64,000 nucleotides of DNA from Bin25 sp965221765 (GCA_965221765.1 OZ244911.1:2046001-2110000); one strand, 5' to 3'. Counted from the stretch's first letter, positions 7,977 through 17,508 are shown. Made by a program: numbers and translations. The notes: generated by a model from the sequence alone, not told the origin.

Positions 7977-9875
7977 ATGAGTAAAATTATTGGAATTGAT
8001 TTAGGGACTACAAATTCATGTGTTTCAGTCATGGAAGGTACTGATCCTGTAGTAATTCAAAATGCAGAAGGCAAACGAACGACTCCATCGGTGGTTGGGT
8101 TTGTCGATGTCGGTGGCACTAATGAAATTAAAGTTGGTGATCCTGCTAAAAGACAAGCCATTACAAATCCAACTAAAACGATTTCGTCAATCAAACGATT
8201 TATGGGAGTCAAGTATTCTAAACAAATTCAGGAAACTAAAAGAGTGGCTTATAATGTTGTTCAAGGCACTAATGATACGCCACGAGTAAAAATTGATAAT
8301 AGAGAGTACACTCCCCAAGAAATCTCAGCAATGGTACTTCAAAAAATGAAAAAAACAGCAGAGGATCATCTAGGTCAATCCGTCAACCGTGCCGTTATAA
8401 CTGTTCCAGCATACTTCAATGATTCGCAAAGGCAGGCCACAAAAGAAGCAGGAGAAATTGCAGGTTTAAAAGTAGAGCGAATCATCAATGAGCCAACAGC
8501 TGCTGCATTAGCCTATGGATTGGATAAAAAAGTAGGTGATAGTAAAATTGCTGTTTATGATTTGGGAGGGGGAACCTTTGATATTTCCATATTGGAATTG
8601 GGCGATGGTGTTTTTGAGGTGCTTTCTACCAATGGAGACACCCATCTTGGTGGTGATGACTTTGACCAAGTGATAATCGACTGGCTAGCTGAAGGATTTA
8701 TCAGTAAAGAAAAAATCGATTTGCGAAAAGATCCTATGGCACTTCAACGATTGAAAGAAGCTGCTGAAAAAGCTAAAATTGAATTATCTTCCGGCAGTCA
8801 AGCAGATATTAATCTACCGTACATAACTGCTACCAATACAGGTCCTAAGCATTTAGTTGAACAATTGACTAGAGCTAAATTTGAGCAATTATCCGATGAA
8901 TTAGTCAAACGTTCAATGGCTCCTGTTAGAAAAGCACTAGAAGATGCTGATTTAACGGTCAACGATATTAATGAAGTGATTTTGGTTGGGGGATCTACAC
9001 GAATCCCAGTCATACAAAACGTAGTAAAAGACTTTTTTGGAAAGGATCCATCAAAGGGGGTCAATCCAGATGAGGTCGTTGCTGTAGGTGCCGCCATCCA
9101 AGGGGGTGTATTAACCGGTGATGTGAAAGATGTATTATTGTTGGATGTAACACCACTTTCTCTTGGAATTGAGACCTTAGGTGGTGTGATGACCAAATTG
9201 ATAGATTCCAATACCACCATACCTGTTAAAAAAGCAGAAACATTCTCAACAGCTCAAGACAACCAACCATCAGTTGAGATTCATGTTCTCCAAGGAGAAC
9301 GATCGATGGCAAAAGACAATAAAACCATTGGTAAATTTCATTTAGAAGGGATTCCCCCTGCCGCAAGAGGGATTCCTAAAATCAAGGTGACTTTTGATAT
9401 TGATGCCAATGGTATTATCAGCGTTTCGGCTGAAGATGAGTCAACAGGAAAGTCTCAAAATATTCGCATTGAAGCATCTTCTGGGTTGACAGATCAAGAG
9501 ATAGAAAAAATGAAAAAAGAAGCACAAGCAAATGCTGAAGCTGATGCTGAAGTTCGAAAAAATGTTGAAAAACTCAATCAAGCGGATCAAGTTATTTTCC
9601 AAACAGAAAAAGTTATCAATGAGACCAAAGATAAAATTCCAGCCGACATCAAATCAAAAGCTGATGAAGCACTTGCTCGATTAAAATCGGCCCATCAGTC
9701 TAAAAACTATTCTGAAATAGATTCTGCTATTGAAAATATTCAAAAAATACTTTCTAACATTCAACAAGAGCAACCAAAACAAGAACCATCTAACAATGGG
9801 ACTACTAAAGAAACCGATAAAAAATCAAAAGCAAGTGATCAAAATGTTAAAGATGTTGACTTTGAAGAATTATAA
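7977..9875 (+). CDS. dnaK: Molecular chaperone DnaK (Hsp70)
   Basis: A 632-residue Hsp70. The N-terminal ATPase begins with IIGIDLGTTNSCVSVMEG, then carries NEPTAAALAYGLD and AVYDLGGGTFDISILELG, followed by ILVGGSTRIPVIQ. The substrate-binding domain has LLLDVTPLSLGIETLGG, and the helical lid ends in a low-complexity Gln/Lys tail with terminal VDFEEL. It folds and protects cytosolic proteins with DnaJ and GrpE, neither of which is adjacent. The gene is monocistronic, between a probable stress promoter and a downstream hairpin. Length and motifs are complete. Confidence 0.98.
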   Translation: MSKIIGIDLGTTNSCVSVMEGTDPVVIQNAEGKRTTPSVVGFVDVGGTNEIKVGDPAKRQAITNPTKTISSIKRFMGVKYSKQIQETKRVAYNVVQGTNDTPRVKIDNREYTPQEISAMVLQKMKKTAEDHLGQSVNRAVITVPAYFNDSQRQATKEAGEIAGLKVERIINEPTAAALAYGLDKKVGDSKIAVYDLGGGTFDISILELGDGVFEVLSTNGDTHLGGDDFDQVIIDWLAEGFISKEKIDLRKDPMALQRLKEAAEKAKIELSSGSQADINLPYITATNTGPKHLVEQLTRAKFEQLSDELVKRSMAPVRKALEDADLTVNDINEVILVGGSTRIPVIQNVVKDFFGKDPSKGVNPDEVVAVGAAIQGGVLTGDVKDVLLLDVTPLSLGIETLGGVMTKLIDSNTTIPVKKAETFSTAQDNQPSVEIHVLQGERSMAKDNKTIGKFHLEGIPPAARGIPKIKVTFDIDANGIISVSAEDESTGKSQNIRIEASSGLTDQEIEKMKKEAQANAEADAEVRKNVEKLNQADQVIFQTEKVINETKDKIPADIKSKADEALARLKSAHQSKNYSEIDSAIENIQKILSNIQQEQPKQEPSNNGTTKETDKKSKASDQNVKDVDFEEL

Positions 9876-9907
9876 TCAATAAGTTTTTCGTGTTTTGAGG
9901 TTTTGTA

Positions 9908-9941
9908 AACAGGTCCTTCATCTTTGGAGGGCCTGTTTCGT
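9908..9941 (+). terminator. Hairpin after dnaK, probable terminator
   Basis: Complementary arms aacaggtcc and gggcctgtt, with a short loop, begin 33 bases after the dnaK stop. The following T-tract is weak (tttcgtta), so termination may be partial. Confidence 0.5.
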
Positions 9942-9953
9942 TAAGAAATCACA

Positions 9954-10361
9954 ATGAATAAAAAAGAAATATTAAAAAAAATAAACCAATTGTGTCCTAA
10001 TACTTTAATGGAAACATTAGGGATTCGCTTTACAGATGTTGGGAAAGATTTTTTGACAGCTGAATTAGAAGTTAATTCAAAGGTTCACCAGCCCGAAGGT
10101 ATTTTGCATGGTGGAGCGATGCTTGCTTTGGCAGAAACAGTGGGTAGTGCAGCTAGCATTATTTTAAACCCAACAAAAAATCTCAACTCTAGAGGAATCC
10201 AAATAAATGCTAACCATATTAAAAGTATTTCTTCTGGTAGAATTACAGCAACTGCTAAAGCCATACACTACGGAAAGTCAACACAAGTTTGGGCGATTCG
10301 AATTGTTGACGATGATAATCATCTTATTTCAGTTTGTCAATTAACTACCATGCTTGTTTAA
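9954..10361 (+). CDS. PaaI-family hotdog-fold thioesterase
   Basis: A 135-residue single-domain hotdog protein with the family motif LHGGAMLALAETVGSAAS at residues ~50-67, where the Gly-Gly turn and following Glu form the active site of acyl-CoA thioesterases. A later ITATAKAIHYGKSTQVW strand is also typical. It most likely hydrolyses an aromatic or small acyl-CoA, possibly 1,4-dihydroxy-2-naphthoyl-CoA in menaquinone synthesis, but the sequence does not decide the substrate. It lies 78 bases downstream of dnaK beyond a hairpin. Confidence 0.85.
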   Translation: MNKKEILKKINQLCPNTLMETLGIRFTDVGKDFLTAELEVNSKVHQPEGILHGGAMLALAETVGSAASIILNPTKNLNSRGIQINANHIKSISSGRITATAKAIHYGKSTQVWAIRIVDDDNHLISVCQLTTMLV

Positions 10362-10808
10362 GTAAACTTAAATAAAACTGACTAGTATTTCAAACCATAT
10401 ATGTTTTTATTTTTTTGATGTAATGACTACCTATGTGGAATCCGTGGCCTATTCCACAATACCATGGGATAGTTTGTCTTTTACATCTTTGTTTTGTATC
10501 TAATGGATTTTTTTTGCGACAATAAGGATTTAATATATTGTAAGTCATATACTTGTTTGACTTGTTTTAAAAACTACTTTAGGAGTTGAGATGGCAGATA
10601 TCGCGTCTTATATTGAAAAAAAATAATAAAACAATATGTCAAATTAAAAAACAGAGAGTTTTTTGATTAAATATGCTAGGTCGCGATAACCATAAATTTC
10701 AAAGCTAGATATCCTATGATGAATTCAAATCACAATTTAAAAAACCGATTTTTAACTTTCATTTTAGACTATCTTTGGTTTCAATTTACATCATAAACTC
10801 ATACTATC
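10362..10808. other. Intergenic stretch, no gene seen
   Basis: About 450 AT-rich bases between the thioesterase and the YbjQ-like gene. Only the minus-7 box at 10770-10777 is recognisable. I see no conserved RNA or open frame. Confidence 0.5.
10770..10777 (+). promoter_or_regulatory. Bacteroidota minus-7 box TATCTTTG upstream of ybjQ-like gene
   Basis: An exact TAnnTTTG match 31 bases before the ATG at 10809. No clear TTG is found at the usual minus-33 distance, so this is a partial promoter match. Confidence 0.4.
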
Positions 10809-11123
10809 ATGATATTATCAACAACCGAATCCATTGCGAATAAAGAAATCAAGGAAGTTCATGGGCTAGCTAGAGGTAGTACCGTTAGAGCTAGAAATGT
10901 TGGTAGAGATGTTGTTGCTGGACTTAAAAATCTAGTCGGTGGGGAGATTAGTGAATATACTCGTCTACAAGCCGATGCTAGAGAAGAAGCTATACAAAGA
11001 ATGAAAGATGATGCAATTAAATTAGGAGCTAATGCTATTATCTCTCTTCGAATAACAACCGCCATGATTCAGGGAGGCGCGTCAGAGATTCTCGCCTACG
11101 GAACGGCCGTTACTATAGAATAA
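10809..11123 (+). CDS. YbjQ/UPF0145 family heavy-metal-binding-like protein
   Basis: A 104-residue protein with the hallmark features of the YbjQ (UPF0145) family: GLARGSTVRARNVGRDVVAG, then a Gly-rich GGEISEYTRL, a helix REEAIQRMKDDAIKLGANAI, and a closing strand ending in YGTAVTIE. Members form pentamers and are sometimes called heavy-metal-binding domain proteins, but their function is not established. A short membrane-protein gene follows ten bases after the stop and is probably co-transcribed. Confidence 0.9.
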   Translation: MILSTTESIANKEIKEVHGLARGSTVRARNVGRDVVAGLKNLVGGEISEYTRLQADAREEAIQRMKDDAIKLGANAIISLRITTAMIQGGASEILAYGTAVTIE

Positions 11124-11133
11124 ATCAGTTGAT

Positions 11134-11250
11134 ATGTTCGGTGGTTTACAAATCTTATTTTATGCTATCACTGGAATTATCCTAGTGGTTGTGATTATCA
11201 GAAGAGTTCGTGATGCTCAAAATGAAAAATTTGAAAAACGAAAAAATTGA
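11134..11250 (+). CDS. Small single-pass membrane protein (38 residues)
   Basis: An ATG ten bases after the ybjQ-like stop opens a 38-codon frame. It encodes a short N-terminus, a hydrophobic segment (LQILFYAITGIILVVVII) and a highly charged tail (RRVRDAQNEKFEKRKN), which predicts a cytosolic C-terminus. The charge asymmetry and operon-like spacing support it as a real gene. I do not recognise the family. Confidence 0.5.
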   Translation: MFGGLQILFYAITGIILVVVIIRRVRDAQNEKFEKRKN

Positions 11251-11878
11251 TAATACTAGGTTTTAATCTCCAAAAAATAATTCACTCTTGAATCCATAGG
11301 ATTTACAGTCATTCTTCTCAAGAGTGCAATTTATCCTACATAATGCAAAGTATTTGATAAATGGCCATTGATTAGGCACTCCCTAGAATAACTGCTCACT
11401 TTTGGATTCATTACTACCCTCCTCCTCTTTTTGTTTTGGATTTTGCTATCAGATTTCTTTAAAATTAAAGACATAGAAATCAAATACGCATTATGTGGTC
11501 CTTTTTATAAATCCTTCAAATTTATTAGGGACAGTAATTTTAGATTTATCAAATACTTTTCTTTTAAGATGTATTGAACGGAACAAACTCGGTGAAATAT
11601 TTGAATGAGTATATCTCCCACACTCTAGAATTCTTGATTAAACAGAATCTCCTAAAAATTCTTTGAAAAGTCTTTTAGTTTTGGAAATTCAAATTCATAT
11701 GAGTCCATTAATTGGTAGATTAAATCATTGCACAATATATTATGGTGAAATTAAAAGATAACCCAACCCCTTGAATAGAAAAATCAATAAATGAGGGACA
11801 CCATCAAACTTATAGCATCACATCAATTGATGAATAACACACTTTTTCAAGGAAATTTTAATAATTAGGTTTTTCTAT
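11251..11878. other. Intergenic stretch of about 630 bases, no gene seen
   Basis: A dyad with arms cactcttga and tcaagagtg lies around 11282-11329 and could serve as a weak terminator. The rest is AT-rich with frequent stops in all frames. It may be decayed coding sequence, but I recognise nothing. Confidence 0.45.
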
Positions 11879-13597
11879 TTACTGTTTGTTTTGATACCAA
11901 TAGGTCCAAGTAAATGGATCTAAATCCACATTATTTTCTGTGATAATTTCAGTAAAAATCTTTGGATTGGTGCTGAGATTAGTTCCCTCATCCTCAGTCC
12001 CATAATCAATAAATAAATCAGATAAAGCAACTAGATCGCAACCATCTGAGAATTCAATCTTAAATGACTTGAAGTTTAAATTTTCGTTTTTAAAATTTTC
12101 TGCGGTTTTAGAATCCGATATAGAAACTAGAAAATCATCAGAAAGAACGTTCAAATAATTTATATTCTCAATCGTACCATTTAAATCACCGCCCAATTCA
12201 ATAAATGAAGTTTCGAATTCTCTTGGTTGACAGTGATTATTTCCCAAATCATATCCGAAAATTGTAATATTCGATACGGTAACTTCTCGGTTGTTTATTG
12301 GAAGATTTTTATCGGCATGTCCAAAAATCCAAAGCCCTGATTCTACTTCTTTACCCATTTCAATAATTGAATTTTTAAATGACCCTATAAAGCCCTCTAT
12401 ATAAGCAGAGCCTTTAAACATTTGAGCCGCAGAAATAACAATCTCAGAAATATCTACCGTACCTCCGACGATAGCCATCGAGCCAGTTGCACTTCCAAAT
12501 ATTTCAATATTGTTGACGATTGTTTGAGATCCCACACCACCTAAATAAAAACTTGATATAGAAATTTCATCAAAATAGATATTTGGAATGATTGCACCTG
12601 CATGTCTAATTGAAACATAACTCAATACTCCCGAGTTATCCATAGAATCATCTCCTCCAAATCTAATGTCGTATCCTTCAGGTCCATACACGCTAGCTTC
12701 AGCATATGTTTTTCTATGGTCTAAAGGGTCTATGGCATTTCCTGAGGTGGCATTTCCTAAAATATAAATCCCTCCCCAAGGATTTTCAAAACTATTAAGC
12801 TTAGGTGCTTGTGATTTATCAGGATAAGTACCATCAGCTAGGATGGGGTCATCCTCATGAGTAAAAATAATAGGCTTATCTGGTGTTCCTCGGGCAAATA
12901 TTCTAGCATGCGGGTGTACCAATAACATTCCAATATTTCCATTATCATATTTTTTCCCCTTTATAATCGTTCCTGGTTCTATTTCTAGAACAGCATCCCT
13001 ATGAATTTCAACCAATCCATCTAAAAAATATATATTTCCCGCTTTGAGTTGTAGGACACCATACTGAGACCCTCTTAACACCAATTGATCTTCAGGCTTT
13101 TGGATGGAAGCAATGACCTTATTGACTTCTTCCACAAATTCGTAAGTGCTAATATCATCTCTTTCTAGAGACTTAAATAAACGTTCGATTTGAGAAATAG
13201 TATTTTCTAATTCATCAAGAACATCTGTTTTAGTATAATTGGCTTGTGCTAAAATAAACTGCTTTGCACTATTTAAAGCCGCCTTGTATCCATTCCAAAC
13301 CCATGTTGCATCTTCTTCACTAATAGCAGATTCAAGATCTATATTTAATTCTTCAATATCGCTCTCTAAAGAAGCAATTCGTTGTTCAGCCTTTTCTTTA
13401 GCATTTGCAGCATCTTTTTCAGCCTTTTCTTTAGCCTCTTTTTCTGAATCTAATTGATTTTGTAAAGCTTCGATTTGCTGCTGAAGATCTTTTATTTCAG
13501 CATCCTTATCTTCGCAACTCGTATAAATTAAATGAACAAAGAGTAAAATAACCAGTTTATAAATCAATTTTATATTAACGAATCGGTTTATTTTCAT
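11879..13597 (-). CDS. Lipoprotein with N-terminal coiled coil and probable beta-helix domain
   Basis: A 572-residue protein with a signal peptide (LVILLFVHLIYTSC) whose lipobox Cys is near residue 28, so it is probably anchored in a membrane. Residues ~30-85 are a heptad-rich coiled coil (IKDLQQQIEALQNQLDSE and a following Lys/Glu/Ala stretch). The remainder has repeating short strands, such as PGTIIKGKKYDNGNIGMLLV and IEIFGSATGSMAIVGG, resembling right-handed beta-helix surface proteins of Bacteroidota. No catalytic motif stands out. It is monocistronic and divergent from the SUI1 gene. Function is unknown; a scaffold or surface-contact role is only a guess. Confidence 0.75.
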   Translation of the reverse strand: MKINRFVNIKLIYKLVILLFVHLIYTSCEDKDAEIKDLQQQIEALQNQLDSEKEAKEKAEKDAANAKEKAEQRIASLESDIEELNIDLESAISEEDATWVWNGYKAALNSAKQFILAQANYTKTDVLDELENTISQIERLFKSLERDDISTYEFVEEVNKVIASIQKPEDQLVLRGSQYGVLQLKAGNIYFLDGLVEIHRDAVLEIEPGTIIKGKKYDNGNIGMLLVHPHARIFARGTPDKPIIFTHEDDPILADGTYPDKSQAPKLNSFENPWGGIYILGNATSGNAIDPLDHRKTYAEASVYGPEGYDIRFGGDDSMDNSGVLSYVSIRHAGAIIPNIYFDEISISSFYLGGVGSQTIVNNIEIFGSATGSMAIVGGTVDISEIVISAAQMFKGSAYIEGFIGSFKNSIIEMGKEVESGLWIFGHADKNLPINNREVTVSNITIFGYDLGNNHCQPREFETSFIELGGDLNGTIENINYLNVLSDDFLVSISDSKTAENFKNENLNFKSFKIEFSDGCDLVALSDLFIDYGTEDEGTNLSTNPKIFTEIITENNVDLDPFTWTYWYQNKQ

Positions 13598-13655
13598 CTC
13601 TCTTGGACTTTTTATACTCGATTATCAAATACCTTGCCACATTCATTAATTCTCC

Positions 13656-14000
13656 ATGGATTCAAAAAAGTTGAATAGTTTTGAAGAGCTAAAAGGTTTG
13701 ATACCTCTTGATTTAAGAACTTCAAAAGAAGAGCATACTACAATCCGTTCCCCTATTAAAAAACAAAACCTTACTGCTCATTTTAGTAAAAAGCACAGAG
13801 CAGGAAAAATCGTGACCGTATTAAGAGATTTTCATTGTAGTGATTTTCAGATTGAAGAAATGGCTCGAATGATCAAAAAATCGATTGGTGTGGGTGGGAC
13901 AGTTAAAAATAAGGAAATTGTTATCCAAGGTAATTACCGCTCAAAAATCATTGAAATCCTTTCCAAACATGGACATAACGTTAAAAAAGTAGGTGGTTGA
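13656..14000 (+). CDS. SUI1/eIF1-like translation factor (YciH family)
   Basis: A 114-residue protein. Its second half is a SUI1 domain: GKIVTVLRDF, then MIKKSIGVGGTVKNKEIVIQ and GNYRSKIIEILSKHGHNVKK, closely following the eIF1 fold. Bacterial YciH-like proteins bind the 30S subunit and may influence initiation fidelity. The first 45 residues are a charged extension, as is common in Bacteroidota. It converges tail to tail with ung, with a one-base gap. Confidence 0.9.
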   Translation: MDSKKLNSFEELKGLIPLDLRTSKEEHTTIRSPIKKQNLTAHFSKKHRAGKIVTVLRDFHCSDFQIEEMARMIKKSIGVGGTVKNKEIVIQGNYRSKIIEILSKHGHNVKKVGG

Positions 14001-14001
14001 A

Positions 14002-14667
14002 TTACCATTCAATAGGCATTAATCCATTGGATTGAAGATAGGCGTTCGTCTTACTGAAGTGCTTGTTCTCAAACCAGTATCCTTTATTAGCACTTAAGGG
14101 TGACGGATGACCACTTCGAAGAATCAAATGTTTAGATGCATCTATTAATGTTTGTTTTGCTTTGGCATAAGATCCCCATAGCAAAAAAACGATGTGTTGT
14201 TTTCTATCTGATATTATTTTGATGACATTATCAGTAAACCATTCCCAACCTTGATTTTGATGGCTTTGAGGTTGGCCTTTTCTAACCGTTAAGGTTGTGT
14301 TTAATAATAAGATTCCTTGCTGCCCCCACCTTGTTAAATCACCAGATTTAGGATATCGTAGTCCTATATCAGATTCTAGTTCTTTGAAGATGTTAACAAG
14401 AGAAGGAGGATGTATTATTTTATCTGGTACTGAAAAGCATAATCCATGAGCCTGATTTGGATTAGGATAGGGATCTTGTCCCAAAATAACCACTTTCAAT
14501 TCATTAAAAGCTGTGGTATCAAAAGCTCTAAAAATATCTTTTCCTTTTGGGTAACAATCGAAATTTTGATATTCTAGTTTTACAAACTCAACCAAACTTG
14601 AAAATATTGGGTTTTCAAACAATGATTTTAGAATATCATACCACCCACCTCCAATCCGCACTTTCAC
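14002..14667 (-). CDS. ung: Uracil-DNA glycosylase family 1
   Basis: A 221-residue enzyme that removes uracil from DNA in base-excision repair. The water-activating motif is GQDPYPNPNQAHGLCFSV, which keeps the catalytic Asp and stacking Tyr but has Pro where most family members have His. The second motif HPSPLSANKGYW keeps the catalytic His of HPSPLS. LLLNTTLTVRKGQPQSH and a uracil-pocket Asn are present. Length is normal. Its start is 38 bases from the mutS2 start on the other strand, so the two repair genes share a divergent control region. Confidence 0.95.
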   Translation of the reverse strand: MKVRIGGGWYDILKSLFENPIFSSLVEFVKLEYQNFDCYPKGKDIFRAFDTTAFNELKVVILGQDPYPNPNQAHGLCFSVPDKIIHPPSLVNIFKELESDIGLRYPKSGDLTRWGQQGILLLNTTLTVRKGQPQSHQNQGWEWFTDNVIKIISDRKQHIVFLLWGSYAKAKQTLIDASKHLILRSGHPSPLSANKGYWFENKHFSKTNAYLQSNGLMPIEW

Positions 14668-14673
14668 AAATAG

Positions 14674-14681
14674 TAACTTTG
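14674..14681 (+). promoter_or_regulatory. Minus-7 box TAACTTTG upstream of mutS2
   Basis: An exact TAnnTTTG match 24 bases before the GTG start of mutS2. No convincing TTG is seen at minus-33. Confidence 0.45.
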
Positions 14682-14704
14682 TATGCTAAAATACTAAGAA
14701 AAAA

Positions 14705-16858
14705 GTGATTGCTATTTCTGAAAAAACACTTGAAGATTTAGAATTTCTAGAAGTTTTAAAGCAGGTTTCACAATACGCACTAACATCAATTGGTAAAGAC
14801 AGTGTGCTTACTATACGTCCTATTGAATCATTGGAATTTCGGATCAAGCGACTACATATGGTTTCTGAATATTTATTAGGAATCCAAAATAATAGCGATA
14901 TACCATCCCATCATTTTAAAAACCTTAAAGAAATCATCACGCTGCTGAAAATCAAAAATTCAATATTATCTCCTCAGCAACTCAATGCAATTGTTTACAA
15001 CAATATAGCAACCAACAACCTGGCCAAATACTTTAAAAAGTTTAAACTTCTTTTTCCAAGATTACATGAATTGGGTTCTCATTTAAAAATCAATGAACAT
15101 ATCCAGTTGTTAATCAACGAAAAAATTGATCAACAACATCGAATTAGAGACAATGCTTCTAAAAATCTTTTTCAAATTAGACGAGAATTAAACCGGTTGA
15201 AAATTCAAATGACGAAATCTTTTCAATCCGCCTTAAATCACTACAAAACCAAAGGATATTTAAATGAAATCAAAGAGTCTATCCATGGTAATCGAAGAGT
15301 TTTAGCAGTTAAAGCTCAATATAGAAAACGAATACACGGAACAACGTTAGGAAGTTCTAAAAACAGTACAATCTTCTACGTGGAACCAATAGAAAACGGT
15401 AATCTATATTTAGAATTTCAGAATTTAAAATTTGAAGAAAAAGAAGAAGAAAACCAAATACTTTTCCAATTGAGTAATCAAATTCGAGAATACACGCCTC
15501 AATTTAATCTACAACAAAAGTATTTGTTAGAAGTAGATATGATTTCAGCTTGTGGAAAATATGCTCAAGAAATTTCAGCCACCCTACCGCATCTTTCAGA
15601 TGTACCAGAGTTTGATTTTAAAAATGCAACTCACCCTTTGTTGTTGATATCCAATCGAAAAGCACTTCTCCCAACTTTTTCACAAGATATTTTTCTTAAT
15701 GCCAATCAACGAATTATTGTTGTTTCAGGACCAAATGCTGGTGGGAAAAGTATTACTTTGAAAACAGTGGGACTTTTGCAAATCATGTCTCAAAGCGGCC
15801 TTTTGATTCCGGTTGGTGCAAATAGCACATGTGGAACTTTTTACCAAATTTTAACCGATATCGGTGATCATCAATCCATTGAAAACCAATTGAGCACTTA
15901 CTCTTACCGAATGAAAAACATGCGTAGTTTACTAAATAAATCGGATGAAAAAACACTGTTCTTGATTGATGAATTCGGAACAGGTTCAGATCCTGATTTA
16001 GGAGGAGCATTGGCTGAAGCCACTTTAGAACATGTTTATCATCGAAATTCTAGGGGCATTATCACAACCCATTACTCTAATTTAAAATTAATGGCACATA
16101 GATTACAGCATATGGTCAATGCCAACATGCAATTTGATTTGAAAACACTCGAACCTCTTTTCCAATTAAAAATAGGAGATGCGGGTAGTTCATTCACATT
16201 CGAAGTGGCTGAAAAAATAGGGATTCCCTACAACATTATTAACAAGGCTAAAAAGAAAATTCCGGAAGAAAAACTTTTTTATAATACAACTATTTCAAAA
16301 CTCCAAAAAGAAAAGATGCAATTAAACGAAACAAAACGAGCTCTTGAAAAAAAACAAAATCAAGCCACGTTGGAGTCTAAAAAATCAATTGAATTAAATC
16401 AAAAATTGAATAAAAAGTTAACCGCCTTTGAGACATTATTCCAAGAAAACCAAAAGCTTTTATTCCTAGGTAAAAAGTTTAGTATCATCATACAACGTTA
16501 TAGCCAAGCAAATCATAAAAAATCAGTTTTAAACGACTTATTAAACCTTTTGCAAAAAGAATCTGTAAGAAATACCAAGCCTTTAAATCATAAAAACAAA
16601 TCTCAAAACAAAAAGCTTATTGAGACTCTTCTAAAAAATGATTTAAACCAATATGTACAAAAAAAGCGACAGAATAATAAAAAGAAAATAAAACAAGAGG
16701 CTTTAAGGACTCTAAATATTGGGGATAGGGTAAGAATATCGGACAGCCAAACCATTGGTACAATTGAAAAAATCGCCAAGAATAAGGGCTTTGTAAACTT
16801 TGGAAACTTTATTACTGAGGTAAACATTGAAACTCTCGAATTAGTTCATGAAAACTAA
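14705..16858 (+). CDS. mutS2: MutS2-like DNA-binding ATPase lacking the Smr domain
   Basis: A 717-residue MutS2. The core/clamp region is followed by the ATPase with Walker A GPNAGGKSITLKTVGL at ~residue 342 and Walker B FLIDEFGTGSDPDLGG at ~418, then a coiled-coil, Lys-rich stretch and a small barrel (LNIGDRVRISDSQTIGTIEK). Typical MutS2 proteins continue for 80 or so residues into a Smr nuclease domain; here the protein stops right after the barrel. The start is GTG, since no in-frame ATG exists nearby. The next gene starts inside the last codons. MutS2 is implicated in suppressing recombination or rescuing collided ribosomes. Confidence 0.92.
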   Translation: MIAISEKTLEDLEFLEVLKQVSQYALTSIGKDSVLTIRPIESLEFRIKRLHMVSEYLLGIQNNSDIPSHHFKNLKEIITLLKIKNSILSPQQLNAIVYNNIATNNLAKYFKKFKLLFPRLHELGSHLKINEHIQLLINEKIDQQHRIRDNASKNLFQIRRELNRLKIQMTKSFQSALNHYKTKGYLNEIKESIHGNRRVLAVKAQYRKRIHGTTLGSSKNSTIFYVEPIENGNLYLEFQNLKFEEKEEENQILFQLSNQIREYTPQFNLQQKYLLEVDMISACGKYAQEISATLPHLSDVPEFDFKNATHPLLLISNRKALLPTFSQDIFLNANQRIIVVSGPNAGGKSITLKTVGLLQIMSQSGLLIPVGANSTCGTFYQILTDIGDHQSIENQLSTYSYRMKNMRSLLNKSDEKTLFLIDEFGTGSDPDLGGALAEATLEHVYHRNSRGIITTHYSNLKLMAHRLQHMVNANMQFDLKTLEPLFQLKIGDAGSSFTFEVAEKIGIPYNIINKAKKKIPEEKLFYNTTISKLQKEKMQLNETKRALEKKQNQATLESKKSIELNQKLNKKLTAFETLFQENQKLLFLGKKFSIIIQRYSQANHKKSVLNDLLNLLQKESVRNTKPLNHKNKSQNKKLIETLLKNDLNQYVQKKRQNNKKKIKQEALRTLNIGDRVRISDSQTIGTIEKIAKNKGFVNFGNFITEVNIETLELVHEN

Positions 16859-17240
16859 AAACGAATCAACTCATAAATTAATCGTATTTTACGATGGTTA
16901 TTGTAGAGTATGTAATTGGTGGACAAGTTTCGTGATTAAAAGAGATCGTTATACGGTTTTTGAATTTCATCCTATTTCAAGTGCAAAGGCCGATCAATTT
17001 TTTGTTTTAAATCAATCCCTTAAAAGAGACGCCATTGTGGTTTGGGATCAACAAAATAGCTATTGGATAGCCTCCCATGCTATTTTTAAAATAGTTCGTT
17101 ATTTAAAAGGTTTTCCTAGAATACTAATACTATTTAAAATTCTACCAATAAGACTTAATGATTGGATTTATTACTTGGTAGCTAGGAATCGCTACAGATT
17201 TTTCAAAAAATCAGATTCATGCCGAATCCATCCACAGTGA
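16848..17240 (+). CDS. DCC-family (DUF393) thiol-disulfide oxidoreductase-like protein
   Basis: A 130-residue protein with the DCC signature FYDGYCRVCNWW (D-G-x-C-x-x-C) at residues ~14-25, followed by ISSAKADQF and a hydrophobic region ILFKILPIRLNDWIYYLV near the C-terminus, all typical of DUF393/YuxK. The Cys pair suggests a thioredoxin-like redox role, but no substrate is known. The ATG overlaps the last 11 bases of mutS2, suggesting translational coupling. Confidence 0.87.
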   Translation: MKTKNESTHKLIVFYDGYCRVCNWWTSFVIKRDRYTVFEFHPISSAKADQFFVLNQSLKRDAIVVWDQQNSYWIASHAIFKIVRYLKGFPRILILFKILPIRLNDWIYYLVARNRYRFFKKSDSCRIHPQ

Positions 17241-17508
17241 CAAGCATAACGCCCTTATTTTAATCTACCATATCGAAGCGTCATGAAATAGTTTTTTCTT
17301 TACCATTCGAATTTATATCCCAGCCTTAATCATATACACATTTTACTCACTAGAAAATAACAGCATTATCCTCAATGATATCTCAATTCCCTAGTAAAAA
17401 ATCTTTTTAATCCAAATACAAACGGTTGTTTTTTACTACGCCTAACACACAGCATCTTTTTTCCAAAAAAATACTACCAATTAGAATCTAACGGACTATC
17501 AGAAAACC

